Assembly: GCF_021129235.1 (NCBI RefSeq)
Contig: NZ_JAJOMA010000004.1
Coordinates: 124,001-188,000 of the forward strand
Source: Kineosporia mesophila
Lineage (GTDB): Bacteria; Actinomycetota; Actinomycetes; Actinomycetales; Kineosporiaceae
Direction of reading: 5' to 3'
DNA length: 64,000 nt
The notes below the pieces were generated by a model, which had not been told where the DNA came from, searched no databases, and saw only the letters and a list, made by a program, of their open reading frames with translations. Position 1 is the stretch's first letter; each line of letters begins with the position of its first letter. Both the position numbers and the translations under genes were made by a program. Positions 22,907 through 30,634 of this stretch are shown piece after piece.

Positions 22907-24088
22907 TTATACCTCGCCGAGCACTCCGCAACGCTCGGCCAAGCCGCGCAGTTCTGCACCGGACACACGGCGGTGGTTCTGGTTGAGGAGATCCCGGACG
23001 CCATCGCGGACCACCGGACTCAGCCGGACGCGCAGCGGTGCGGAACGCTCAGCGCGGCGAAAAGCATCGATCGCCTCGCGATGACGATCCATCCGGGAGA
23101 ACGCGCGGCCCATGTCGACCCACAGGTACGACATCCGCTCACGCTGCTTCACCGGGTGAGTAGCCAACGGGCGCGCAGTCTCCAGCGCCGCCGCCGGATT
23201 CCCCGACTCAACCTCGACGGCCACTCGATGCATGATCACGTTCCACGAGCTGAACGACGTGTGCCGCGCGACCAACGTCGGCTCCTCAACCCGGGCCGCC
23301 AGGCTCATCGCATCATCCAGTTGAGCCCGAGCCGTATCGATGTTGCCCAAGCTCGCATTGGTCGCCGCGCCCACCAGGAGGCACGAACCCCGAGCCGCCA
23401 GACTCTCGCTCTCTCCCAGGGCAGTTGCCTCGAATCCAGACTGAGCAACAGAGGCCGCCCGCCGTAGCGCCCCCGCCGGCGTCAGCGCGTGAGCCTGCCC
23501 GTAAGCCGCCAGCCCCAGCGTCGCCGGATCATTCGACGCCTCAGCCGCCGACCGCAGCTTCTCCGCGGCCATCCAGGCCAGGTCGAACTCCCCCATGTTC
23601 CGCGCATAGAAGATCGCCGTGTACGCGGCGATCGCCACCCGACGATGGGCCTCCGGTGAACCGGTCTCTTTGGCAAGTTGTTGGGTCCAGCGCAGGATGC
23701 TGGGAACGATGCGCGCCTCATCCACCAGGTCGCACCGAGCCATGATCTGGTCCAGGCCGTCGATGATCGCAGCCACCTCAGCCTCCGACCGCCCCGGCCC
23801 GTCCGGATCGAGCAGCGCCAACCGCGTCGCCTGCACCCCACGGTGCGCGTCCGCGTGGGTCTGCTCGCGCGGGGCATAGGGCTGACCAGTCAGATCAGCT
23901 ACCGAGACTTCCAGCGCCTGAGCAATCGTCGTCAGCAGCGCCCGCGAGTCCACCGAGCGTTCCCCACGCTCCAACCTGGAGAGATACCCCTTACTGATGC
24001 CGGCCAGGCCGGACGCTTGATCGAGGCTCAGCCCTCGCGCCCTGCGGCATTGGCGGATGCGCGCACCGGTGTTCTCAACGTCACCCAC
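22907..24088 (-). CDS. XRE-family regulator with TPR-like C-terminal domain
   Basis: A 393-aa protein. The Cro/C1 helix-turn-helix is at about residues 8-63 (IRQCRRARGLSLDQASGLAGISKGYLSRLERGER). A long helical repeat region follows (LAWMAAEKLRSAAEASNDP, ALGESESLAARGSCLLVGAA, YLWVDMGRAFSRM), as in TPR-containing regulators that bind signalling peptides or proteins. GTG 24088 has GAGGGGG upstream. It is divergent from the flavoprotein gene at 24175, a pairing common in actinomycete elements. Confidence 0.82.
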   Translation of the reverse strand: MGDVENTGARIRQCRRARGLSLDQASGLAGISKGYLSRLERGERSVDSRALLTTIAQALEVSVADLTGQPYAPREQTHADAHRGVQATRLALLDPDGPGRSEAEVAAIIDGLDQIMARCDLVDEARIVPSILRWTQQLAKETGSPEAHRRVAIAAYTAIFYARNMGEFDLAWMAAEKLRSAAEASNDPATLGLAAYGQAHALTPAGALRRAASVAQSGFEATALGESESLAARGSCLLVGAATNASLGNIDTARAQLDDAMSLAARVEEPTLVARHTSFSSWNVIMHRVAVEVESGNPAAALETARPLATHPVKQRERMSYLWVDMGRAFSRMDRHREAIDAFRRAERSAPLRVRLSPVVRDGVRDLLNQNHRRVSGAELRGLAERCGVLGEV

Positions 24089-24174
24089 GCGACCCCCTCG
24101 CCATCGATGCACTAGAAGGTGACATTCTAGCGACGGACCGACATTGCCCGAGCGCTATCGACAGGAGTTGCCAG

Positions 24175-24708
24175 GTGAGCAGCGCCCGAGGAGTTCTGTA
24201 CGTGATTATCTGCGGTGTTAGCAACGCCTACGAATCTTACGATTTCATCCGTAGCGCTAGATCCTTCGGTTGGGATGTGTGTGTAATAACAACTCCCATG
24301 GGAGAACGCTTTGTCAACAGCACCGAACTGCGTGATTTAACCGGTCATCCTGTTCGATCAGACTACAAACACCCCAACGACCCCGATGTGCTTCCGACTC
24401 CAGACGCACTAATTGTTGCTCCAGCCAGCTTCAATAGTGTCAACAAGATCGCGAACGGCATCACGGATACTCTGGCCGTGGGCGTCGTGTGCGAGGCAAT
24501 TGGCCAGGGTAAGCCAGTTATCATCGCCCCCTGGATGAATAGGGCCTTAGCCTCACATGGTGCCTACAGACGAAGTTTGGAATATCTCGCCGAGGAACGA
24601 GTGCAGGTCGTGCTGACCCAACGCACTCAACCTGGCAAGGGCGGCGAGTTGGAGCCAGGGAACTTCCCATGGACCAAAGTCGAGGCAGCTTTGCTTGAAC
24701 TTTTCTAA
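24175..24708 (+). CDS. Flavoprotein of the phosphopantothenoylcysteine-decarboxylase-like (HFCD) family
   Basis: A 177-aa protein with a Rossmann-like N-terminus (GVLYVIICGVSNAYES), the FMN-binding PASFNSVNKIANGITDTLA (about residues 83-101) and PVIIAPWMN near 120. These match homo-oligomeric flavin-containing Cys decarboxylases. It is far shorter than CoaBC and lacks the synthetase half, so a coenzyme A role is unlikely; the substrate is unknown. GTG start with AGGAG 7 nt upstream. GC is lower than in the neighbouring regulator. Confidence 0.75.
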   Translation: MSSARGVLYVIICGVSNAYESYDFIRSARSFGWDVCVITTPMGERFVNSTELRDLTGHPVRSDYKHPNDPDVLPTPDALIVAPASFNSVNKIANGITDTLAVGVVCEAIGQGKPVIIAPWMNRALASHGAYRRSLEYLAEERVQVVLTQRTQPGKGGELEPGNFPWTKVEAALLELF

Positions 24709-24718
24709 CCCGCAAGAT

Positions 24719-26731
24719 TTATATCGTTCTCCACCGGAGGTCTGAAGGCCTTTGACGATGGCCGATAAGGACGTCCCTGAACCGCTCCTGTGGACCTGGT
24801 TCCACTCCCGGCAAACGATCGACAGGCCCCCAAGTCTCCCAATACTGTCTGGCCTTAGCGATGGGAACCAGCCTTGATATCTCATCGTAGCCGTTACCAA
24901 TTGAGCCATCGGCCAGAAGCAGCAATATTTCTTCCCATAGACCCTGAACCAGCTTCAAACGAAAACGATGCTCTACTTCGACCAATTCCAGACATATTGC
25001 CACGGCCTTCCGAGAAAGGGTTAGCCGATCAACGTAGAGTTTCCGATCACGGCTGCTCCATCGAATTGGACTGGCCTCCAACGCATCAAGAACATCGTCG
25101 ATGGCTATCCAGGCAATCGATCGAGCAGCGGCTAGCGGTTTCTCCACGCGTCCTCGTGCATCCAGATTGGCAGGCAAGAACGTAGAGAAGGGCATCGCGC
25201 TGAAGGTATTTACCGCGTATGACCAGACCTCATGCGTTGCGCGCAGCGCAACGGCTGCAACCGTAAATCCAAAATCTGGATCGCCAGCAACCGTAACTTT
25301 AAATTGTTCAATACTCGGCAGTAAAGCGTTGACATTAACAAGAGCCTGAAAGCAAGGGTTAATATTCTCCATAAAGAACTCGTGAAGCGACACCGTTGCG
25401 ACCCTGGCGTTAAGATCCAATGACGTCACATGCAGACCATTGGTACCGAATAAGGCTTCGGCGCGCCGCCAAGCCGGCATGCGACCCCTTTCGTCCGGGC
25501 TCGGAAGGCTTAGCTTTAATTCCAGCGAAGCAGCTTTGAAGCAAACTACTCCCGCATCGCAGCCGCGAGCGAAGGAGTCCGCCCAGGCGGCTGCGAGAAC
25601 TACTCTGGCTACTGGAATAGCATCATCGTCAATGACATACTCATGGCGAGTGCCATCCCACGTAAGGCTTTCGTGCGCTTCAGCGTTTCGGAATTCCGGC
25701 AGAATCCCAACGGCGGCGACAGAAGCAACCCAACTGTCGTGCGAAAGCAAAGCCTCATGGATCTGTCTGACCATCGGGACCTCTGACCATGGAAGTCCCT
25801 TTCGCAAACAATGGTGCAACCAACCGTATTGACGGACTGGCCCCTCAACGAGTCGCTTGTAGGCGTCCGCAAATGCCAAAGCGTTAACTTCTCCGCTAAG
25901 CGCATCGCCTGATCGCGCCAGAGCAATGGAGCGAGAAATACGATCCCGCCCCTGGCGCAGCACTGGCTCGCGCTTATCAAAGTACGAGACCACTGCAGAA
26001 GATAGTTCAGGATCGCTTTCGGCGAGATAGTGGTACGTAGATTTGAGACTTGCGGCGGCCAAGACTTGATTTTCAGCACAGACTACCCACCCCACAATAC
26101 AGACGGCGGCGAGTGCGTCATAAACCGGAGGTACGCCTAACGACTGGAGATGTCCCACAACCCTCTGTATCAACTCATGATTCTTCTGGTAGTGGGCTTC
26201 AAAAACACGTGAGGGCAGGAATTCGCCATGCTCATTACGCAGATCGCGATCTGGCAGATCAAAAGCCAAGGCTAAAAGGTCCTGACCTTCATTGTCATGC
26301 GTTTCACGAAGCCAATCGACGCCCGAGACAGCGAGGTTGAGAACTGGCTCCTGGAGATTCAGCACGCAATCCGCTATACCACGCATCCATACGTCAACTG
26401 AGCCCAGTAAAGAATTTGCCTCTAGAGGCTGAAATACGTCGAAGGGTCTGAGCGAGTACAACAAAGAAACGATAGCCTGCCGTGCCTGCAACAGGTTGCT
26501 TATCCACGACCTGACCGAGATAAAGCTGTCTTCGGCCCCTGACCACTCGGTAGCTATCCGAGCCAAATCAATTACTTGCCCCTCGAGAGCCCCCCTGTAA
26601 TATTCCCATGCGTCCCTGCTAAGGGGGAGCGTGTGGCTGCCAGACCAAACATAGGAGGAATTCAGTTCGCCGTAGATAGGTTGAGCAAGTTTCTCCCGAG
26701 CACTCAACGGAAGCCCGCCACCCGGCAGCAT
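24719..26731 (-). CDS. Large HEPN-like protein, candidate RNase effector
   Basis: A 670-aa protein. Within EFRNAEAHESLTWDG (about residues 346-360) lies Arg-Asn-x3-His, the R-x4-6-H signature of HEPN ribonucleases, placed between helices as in that fold. The rest is mostly helical and not recognised. ATG 26731 has GAAGGGTGG 5 nt upstream. It is the last gene of a three-gene leftward set with DUF262 (33 nt upstream) and a nucleotidyltransferase. HEPN proteins with this company act as toxins or abortive-infection effectors; that role is inferred. Confidence 0.6.
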   Translation of the reverse strand: MLPGGGLPLSAREKLAQPIYGELNSSYVWSGSHTLPLSRDAWEYYRGALEGQVIDLARIATEWSGAEDSFISVRSWISNLLQARQAIVSLLYSLRPFDVFQPLEANSLLGSVDVWMRGIADCVLNLQEPVLNLAVSGVDWLRETHDNEGQDLLALAFDLPDRDLRNEHGEFLPSRVFEAHYQKNHELIQRVVGHLQSLGVPPVYDALAAVCIVGWVVCAENQVLAAASLKSTYHYLAESDPELSSAVVSYFDKREPVLRQGRDRISRSIALARSGDALSGEVNALAFADAYKRLVEGPVRQYGWLHHCLRKGLPWSEVPMVRQIHEALLSHDSWVASVAAVGILPEFRNAEAHESLTWDGTRHEYVIDDDAIPVARVVLAAAWADSFARGCDAGVVCFKAASLELKLSLPSPDERGRMPAWRRAEALFGTNGLHVTSLDLNARVATVSLHEFFMENINPCFQALVNVNALLPSIEQFKVTVAGDPDFGFTVAAVALRATHEVWSYAVNTFSAMPFSTFLPANLDARGRVEKPLAAARSIAWIAIDDVLDALEASPIRWSSRDRKLYVDRLTLSRKAVAICLELVEVEHRFRLKLVQGLWEEILLLLADGSIGNGYDEISRLVPIAKARQYWETWGPVDRLPGVEPGPQERFRDVLIGHRQRPSDLRWRTI

Positions 26732-26764
26732 AAGCCCACCCTTCACTAAGAAGGACTCACCATG

Positions 26765-28015
26765 TCAATCGCTAGCCAATAGCGCTTGTTGCAGGGCTTC
26801 CTTCTCGGTTAAGTTATCTAACTCCGCGTCCTCATCAACAGCCTCATCTACTTCTTCACCTTCATGACGCCAAGATTCATCTGAAGAAACTAGGGGTCGC
26901 GACGGTGATTCCATGAGTATTGGAAGGAGTATGCCTCGAAGTGCTTCGTCGCGGCGCACACGGTTCAGTCGATCACTAGCCGCCCGTTCCACAGCCCGCA
27001 GATACTTAACCGCATGCTGACCAAGATTATCTTTGACTAGTGATTCAATCGGTCGCCCCTCGCTTTCTTCCTTCTTCACGTCGTTGATCCGGTTCGAGAA
27101 GTCCTTGAGTACCTGCGTAAGGTTTTCGGGATCATTTGTCGGCAATACGTGGGCGTTCTTGCCTAGGCAGAGCAGCAGCGAATAGAAGTCTGACTTGTTC
27201 CGGAAACGAGTCCTCCTTAGCTGGCCAGCTATCGGCGCTAGTTGTTCAAAGATGCGACCAAGCTTTCTGTTTAAGTCGTTGAGAACTTCTTGCGGAATTC
27301 CTTGGCGCTCGTACGTTAGAAATAAGTCCTCCAATCCATCCTTCTTGTTCGGGAATGCTCCTGTAGCTAATGAAAAGCAGATCTCGCCAAAGAACTCGTC
27401 GTTTCGCCTCCGAAGGTAATCCTTCGAAGAGAAGACGCCAATTTCGCTGAGCAGAGGTCTCCCAGCTGCGGCTTCTACGAGTTCGAGGAACGGCCCACTG
27501 TAAGCAGCATGCCGAAGCTCTTGAGCCTCCAATGGCTCGACGGTCTTGTTGAGGCGACGAAAAACTTCCCGCAAAACAGAATTTGTTTCTTCTGGAAGCT
27601 TTCGAACGATAAGCTCGAAGCTACGAAACCGCTTCTTCAGCGCATCCTCAAGTTCGTCGAATTTTTTGTTTCGCCATTTTTCATCCAAATCACCATCGCC
27701 AATGATACGAAGTTCTCCAGCTAGGAAACTAATGCATGTTGAAATGCGCTGCTGGCCGTCCACGACGATCATTAATTCGTCGCCGTCGGCGGTCGTATCG
27801 TTCTGGACGTATATCTCCGGTACAGGTAGGCCCCGAAGTATCGAGTCCACCAAAAAGCTCTGCTGCTCGACGTTCCACACCAAATTTCTTTGGAACGGAG
27901 GGCGAAGAATCAACTCGCCATCGACATACTTCTTATAAAAATAGTTCACTGTGAAGCTGGATGCCGTCGACGCTAGCTGTTTTTCAAATTCAGGTGATGA
28001 ATTATTGCTAATCAC
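26765..28015 (-). CDS. DUF262 (ParB/GmrSD-N-like) domain protein
   Basis: A 416-aa protein. DUF262 motifs: LRPPFQRNLVWNVEQQSFLVDSILRGLPVPEIYVQ in segments (residues 38-70), with the Gln-Arg of the catalytic-like strand at 42-43, and VVDGQQRISTC (85-94). The domain is the NTP-binding nuclease/switch half of GmrSD type IV restriction systems and of several other defence proteins. The C-terminal 200 residues are helical and end acidic (EGEEVDEAVDEDAELD). There is no HNH-like GmrD half, so it is not a complete GmrSD. GTG 28015 overlaps the upstream stop by 4 nt, with AAGGGGA upstream. Confidence 0.85.
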   Translation of the reverse strand: MISNNSSPEFEKQLASTASSFTVNYFYKKYVDGELILRPPFQRNLVWNVEQQSFLVDSILRGLPVPEIYVQNDTTADGDELMIVVDGQQRISTCISFLAGELRIIGDGDLDEKWRNKKFDELEDALKKRFRSFELIVRKLPEETNSVLREVFRRLNKTVEPLEAQELRHAAYSGPFLELVEAAAGRPLLSEIGVFSSKDYLRRRNDEFFGEICFSLATGAFPNKKDGLEDLFLTYERQGIPQEVLNDLNRKLGRIFEQLAPIAGQLRRTRFRNKSDFYSLLLCLGKNAHVLPTNDPENLTQVLKDFSNRINDVKKEESEGRPIESLVKDNLGQHAVKYLRAVERAASDRLNRVRRDEALRGILLPILMESPSRPLVSSDESWRHEGEEVDEAVDEDAELDNLTEKEALQQALLASD

Positions 28016-28605
28016 GCGAGAATCCCCTTCTTGCATTCGACGATGCCTTGGGCGACGTAGTTTCGCACGCTCCAATAGTCGCGGTAGACCCATATCTCGA
28101 CATCGATATTCCGGTCTAGGAGAATGGAGGTGCGCTCTTGGATGCGCTCAATAGCGGCAATCCATGATGAACCAAAGGAAAGTACTGGCAGCAACTTATT
28201 GATGAGGATGGCACCATCAAAGAAGCGCTTACGCTGCCAAGAAATATTTTCTTTTACCAATTTATCCATGGGATCCAGGCTCGGCTGAGCCTTGTTTCGT
28301 AGATCTCGCCACGCTTGTTCAAAATGGACCTCGGAAATCACGGCGATGTCGAGATCGGATTTCTCATCAAAGGGCTTCAAATTCCGGCCACTCACTTTTC
28401 CAGGGTTAGAAGAAAGTCCGATGGCGCCTGATCCAATACAAAATATGCCGTTCGGGTCCACCTGGAGCTGGTCGGAGACAAGTCTTACAAATTTGCGAAA
28501 ATCGGAATTGGGAAAAGCAAAAGGATCTGAGCGTAGAAAATGTTCATCTATCCAACGAAGAAGCGGATCACTTCCCAATAGGTCTTCCTGTTTCGGATAG
28601 TCCAT
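28012..28605 (-). CDS. Nucleotidyltransferase-fold protein (MNT-like)
   Basis: A 197-aa protein with the pol-beta nucleotidyltransferase pattern: a helix, then FCIGSGAIGLSSNP with the Gly-Ser at 58-59, and FDEKSDLDIAVIS with Asp84 and Asp86 as metal ligands. The C-terminal half (RKRFFDGAILINKLLPV and IDVEIWVYRDYWSVRNYV) has no family I can name. MNT proteins paired with HEPN toxins AMPylate and silence them, so this may be the antitoxin or regulator of the operon; a signal-making enzyme is another option. Confidence 0.65.
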   Translation of the reverse strand: MDYPKQEDLLGSDPLLRWIDEHFLRSDPFAFPNSDFRKFVRLVSDQLQVDPNGIFCIGSGAIGLSSNPGKVSGRNLKPFDEKSDLDIAVISEVHFEQAWRDLRNKAQPSLDPMDKLVKENISWQRKRFFDGAILINKLLPVLSFGSSWIAAIERIQERTSILLDRNIDVEIWVYRDYWSVRNYVAQGIVECKKGILA

Positions 28606-29005
28606 CGTCTTCTTTCTGGAAGCCTTTCTGGATCTTGGTATAGGACAGTATATGTCCCGATTCTGCGTGACTCAAGGTTCTTCGTGCGACCCCTACCAAG
28701 AGAGGGCCTTACCGTCTCTCGAGTGATTAAGTGAGTGCAGATGGAGGCCATGAGACACGCCAGGCCGTGTAGCCGGATGCGGTCTCGCCAGCATAGCTAG
28801 CGCGTATCGGTGCCGCGCTCGAATCCGCTGGAGCGGTGACCCTAGAGTGCCTTGGGGTGTAGGAAACCTCAGGGAAGTGCGGCAATTCAATCCACGGCGT
28901 GAACAGATTGACGGTGTCGTCACTCTAGGTCACAAGATCGACGGCCACTCTGATTCAACTTAGCGACGCCCAAAAAGAGAAGCGCCTATGGTGCAACCGG
29001 TCGCT
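28606..29005. other. 400-nt non-coding stretch between the defence operon and element xthA
   Basis: No frame here looks like a gene. The part near 28606 should hold the promoter of the leftward nucleotidyltransferase operon, although no convincing -35/-10 pair is seen. A long-range inverted repeat lies at 28836-28933. Confidence 0.5.
28836..28933. repeat. Long-range inverted repeat
   Basis: GTGACCCTAGAGTG (28836-28849) and CACTCTAGGTCAC (28921-28933) are inverted copies differing by one extra C, separated by 71 nt. The site is non-coding, near the right end of the element. It could be a structured RNA, a transfer origin or a recombination remnant; no transposase is nearby. Confidence 0.4.
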
Positions 29006-29836
29006 TCAAAGATCCTGGGCTCGTAAAAGAATCACGTCCATGTCGGCATAGACGGGCGAGTGGTCACTCCAGCGCTCAGCATAGGCAGGCGCTCGGTCTA
29101 CGTCGGCAGCAACTATGTGACCGCTCAGTGCAGGGTCGGAAATTAGGTAATCAATTCTCCACCCGGCCCCTGAATCCCAAGCACGGCCTCTCCATGAGAA
29201 CCATGTATAAGGCCCAGGCCCCTCCCCAGCCATCTTTCGATGAACGTCCACAAGACCGTCTTCACCGAATAGCGAATCCATCCAAGCCCGCTCCCGCGGC
29301 AAGAACCCAGACTTCTTCAGATTTCCCTTCCAGTTCTTCAGATCCACCTCGCGGTGGCAGATGTTGAAGTCACCGCAGACCAGCAGATGCCGGCCGTCGG
29401 CGGCGAGCTTGTTCATCCGCTCCCGGATCTCATCCATAAACCGGTACTTCTCATCCTGCTTCGGCGTCTCAGCCTCCCCCGTGTGGATGTAGACCGACAC
29501 GACGGTCAGCAGCGAGGGATCACCCTCAGCAGAAGGCATCAGAGCGAAGTCAGCCTCAACCCAGCGCCCAGCACCGAGGAAGGACCCCAGCCCCGAGCGC
29601 ACGGCCACAGGCTCAGTCCGAGACAGCACGGCAACGCCGGCCCGCCCCTTCGCAGAGGCAGACTCCTCATGCACCCCATACCAACCCTCACCCATGATCT
29701 TCATGAGCGTCGCGTCATCCGCGCGGATCTCCTGGAGGCAAAGGATGTCCGGCTGGCGTTCAGCGAGCCAGGCAGGCATCCCCCGCCGCTCAGCCGCCCG
29801 GATACCGTTGACGTTGGCAGTAGCAACCCTCAGCAC
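29006..29836 (-). CDS. xthA: Element-borne complete exodeoxyribonuclease III
   Basis: A 276-aa AP endonuclease/3'-5' exonuclease for base-excision repair, with all active-site motifs: CLQEIRADD (Glu), CGDFNICH (Asp, Asn), AWDSGAGWRIDYL (Asp) and SDHSPV (Asp-His). Its GTG start at 29836 overlaps the TGA of the truncated host xthA frame (29830-29832) by 7 nt, so it should be translated by coupling from the host transcript. By hand count its first 84 aligned nt agree with the host copy at about 87%, falling to about 70% around the att site. It uses more A/T-ending codons than the host copy. It appears to replace the function lost by insertion. Confidence 0.95.
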   Translation of the reverse strand: MLRVATANVNGIRAAERRGMPAWLAERQPDILCLQEIRADDATLMKIMGEGWYGVHEESASAKGRAGVAVLSRTEPVAVRSGLGSFLGAGRWVEADFALMPSAEGDPSLLTVVSVYIHTGEAETPKQDEKYRFMDEIRERMNKLAADGRHLLVCGDFNICHREVDLKNWKGNLKKSGFLPRERAWMDSLFGEDGLVDVHRKMAGEGPGPYTWFSWRGRAWDSGAGWRIDYLISDPALSGHIVAADVDRAPAYAERWSDHSPVYADMDVILLRAQDL

Positions 29837-30564
29837 GACGCGTAAACACCCTTCGTAACGTTCTGACCTGCACTAATACACGTGGCAGATTGAGGACTTG
29901 CGCTATCCCAGGCCTTCCCCCGCCACGAGAACCAGGTGTAAGGCCCCGGCCCCTCCCCCGCCAGCGAGCGCTGGACGTCCACGAACCCGTCCTCGTCAAA
30001 AAGCGAGTCCATCCAGGCCCTTTCGGCCGGCAGGAAACCGGCCTTCTTCAGGTTGCCCTTCCAGTTCTTCAGGTCGGCCTCGCGGTGGCAGATGTTGAAG
30101 TCGCCGCACACCACCAAATGACGCCCGTCCGCGGCGAGTTTGTTCATGCGCTCACGGATCTCGTTCAGAAAAGCGTACTTCTCGGCCTGCTTCGGGGTTT
30201 CGGCCTCGCCGGTGTGCACGTACACCGACACCACTGTCAGCAGTCCGGGCTCACCCTCAGCCGAGGGTGTCAGCGCGAAATCGGCCTCCACCCAGCGCCC
30301 GACCGAGATGAAGTCGCCCAGGCCGGAACGGACAGCGACCGGCTCGGTACGGGACAGCACCGCGACGCCGGCCCGCCCCTTGGCCGAGGCAGACTCCTCG
30401 TGCACCCCGTACCAGCCCTCACCCATGATCTTCATGAGCGTCGCGTCGTCGGCCCGGACCTCTTGCAGACAGAGAATGTCCGGCTGCCGCTCGGCGAGCC
30501 AGGCGGGCATGCCCCGCCGCTCAGCAGCCCGGATACCGTTGACGTTGACGGTCGCGATCCTCAT
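29830..30564 (-). pseudogene. xthA: 5' fragment of host exodeoxyribonuclease III with an element-encoded tail
   Basis: The ATG at 30564 begins MRIATVNVNGIRAAERRGMP. The host sequence continues for 219 codons through CLQEVRADD, CGDFNICH and GPYTWFSWRGKAW. It then crosses the junction at 29906-29908 and reads about 25 foreign codons (DSASPQSATC... GVYASC) to a TGA. The fragment keeps two active-site motifs but lacks WRIDY and SDHSP, so it should be inactive. The missing end is at 10539-10691. It still supplies the promoter and translation for the element copy just downstream. Confidence 0.93.
29906..29908. other. attR core of the integrated element
   Basis: TCC on the plus strand is shared with 10690-10692. 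To the right is the intact host xthA reading frame, codon TGG spanning 29908-29910; to the left is element sequence. Excision would rebuild CCTGGGACACGGG in xthA and leave a circular attP reading CGCTATCCAAAGACC. Confidence 0.8.
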
Positions 30565-30634
30565 GGCGCCATCCTCCCCCATCGAGGAACGTGCCCGGGA
30601 CGTCTTCCACCGTGACCCGAAGAGGAGGGGAACC

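Larger units (their letters stand above)
10690..29905 (+). mobile_element. AICE-like integrative element with a serine integrase, inserted in xthA (about 19.2 kb)
   Basis: The limits are set by the split host xthA and the common core. Modules from left to right: serine integrase; HNH-like and acetyltransferase-like cargo; a leftward replication/transfer operon (SCO3933-type regulator, TraB/FtsK, Spd-like, RepSA); a divergent GntR repressor; small unknown genes; XRE regulator and flavoprotein; a nucleotidyltransferase-DUF262-HEPN operon; and a full xthA copy at the right end. RepSA plus a single FtsK-type translocase is the AICE pattern, but known AICEs mostly use tyrosine integrases and tRNA sites. 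Base composition drops in the cargo at about 12.4-14.6 and 24.2-29.0 kb, which fits later acquisition. Confidence 0.9.

Noticed and set aside
26765-28015. Complete GmrSD type IV restriction enzyme
   Set aside because: Only the DUF262 (GmrS-like) half is present; no DUF1524 HNH-like C-terminal domain is seen.
28836-28933. Inverted repeat as the ends of an insertion sequence
   Set aside because: The arms are only 71 nt apart with no transposase and no flanking target duplication.
10690-29908. Insertion at a tRNA gene, as in typical AICEs
   Set aside because: No tRNA-like sequence lies at either junction; the split reading frame marks the site.
29006-30564. Tandem duplication of xthA by simple gene duplication
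   Set aside because: The second copy is truncated exactly at the element junction and its missing end sits 19 kb away beside an integrase, so insertion explains it better.
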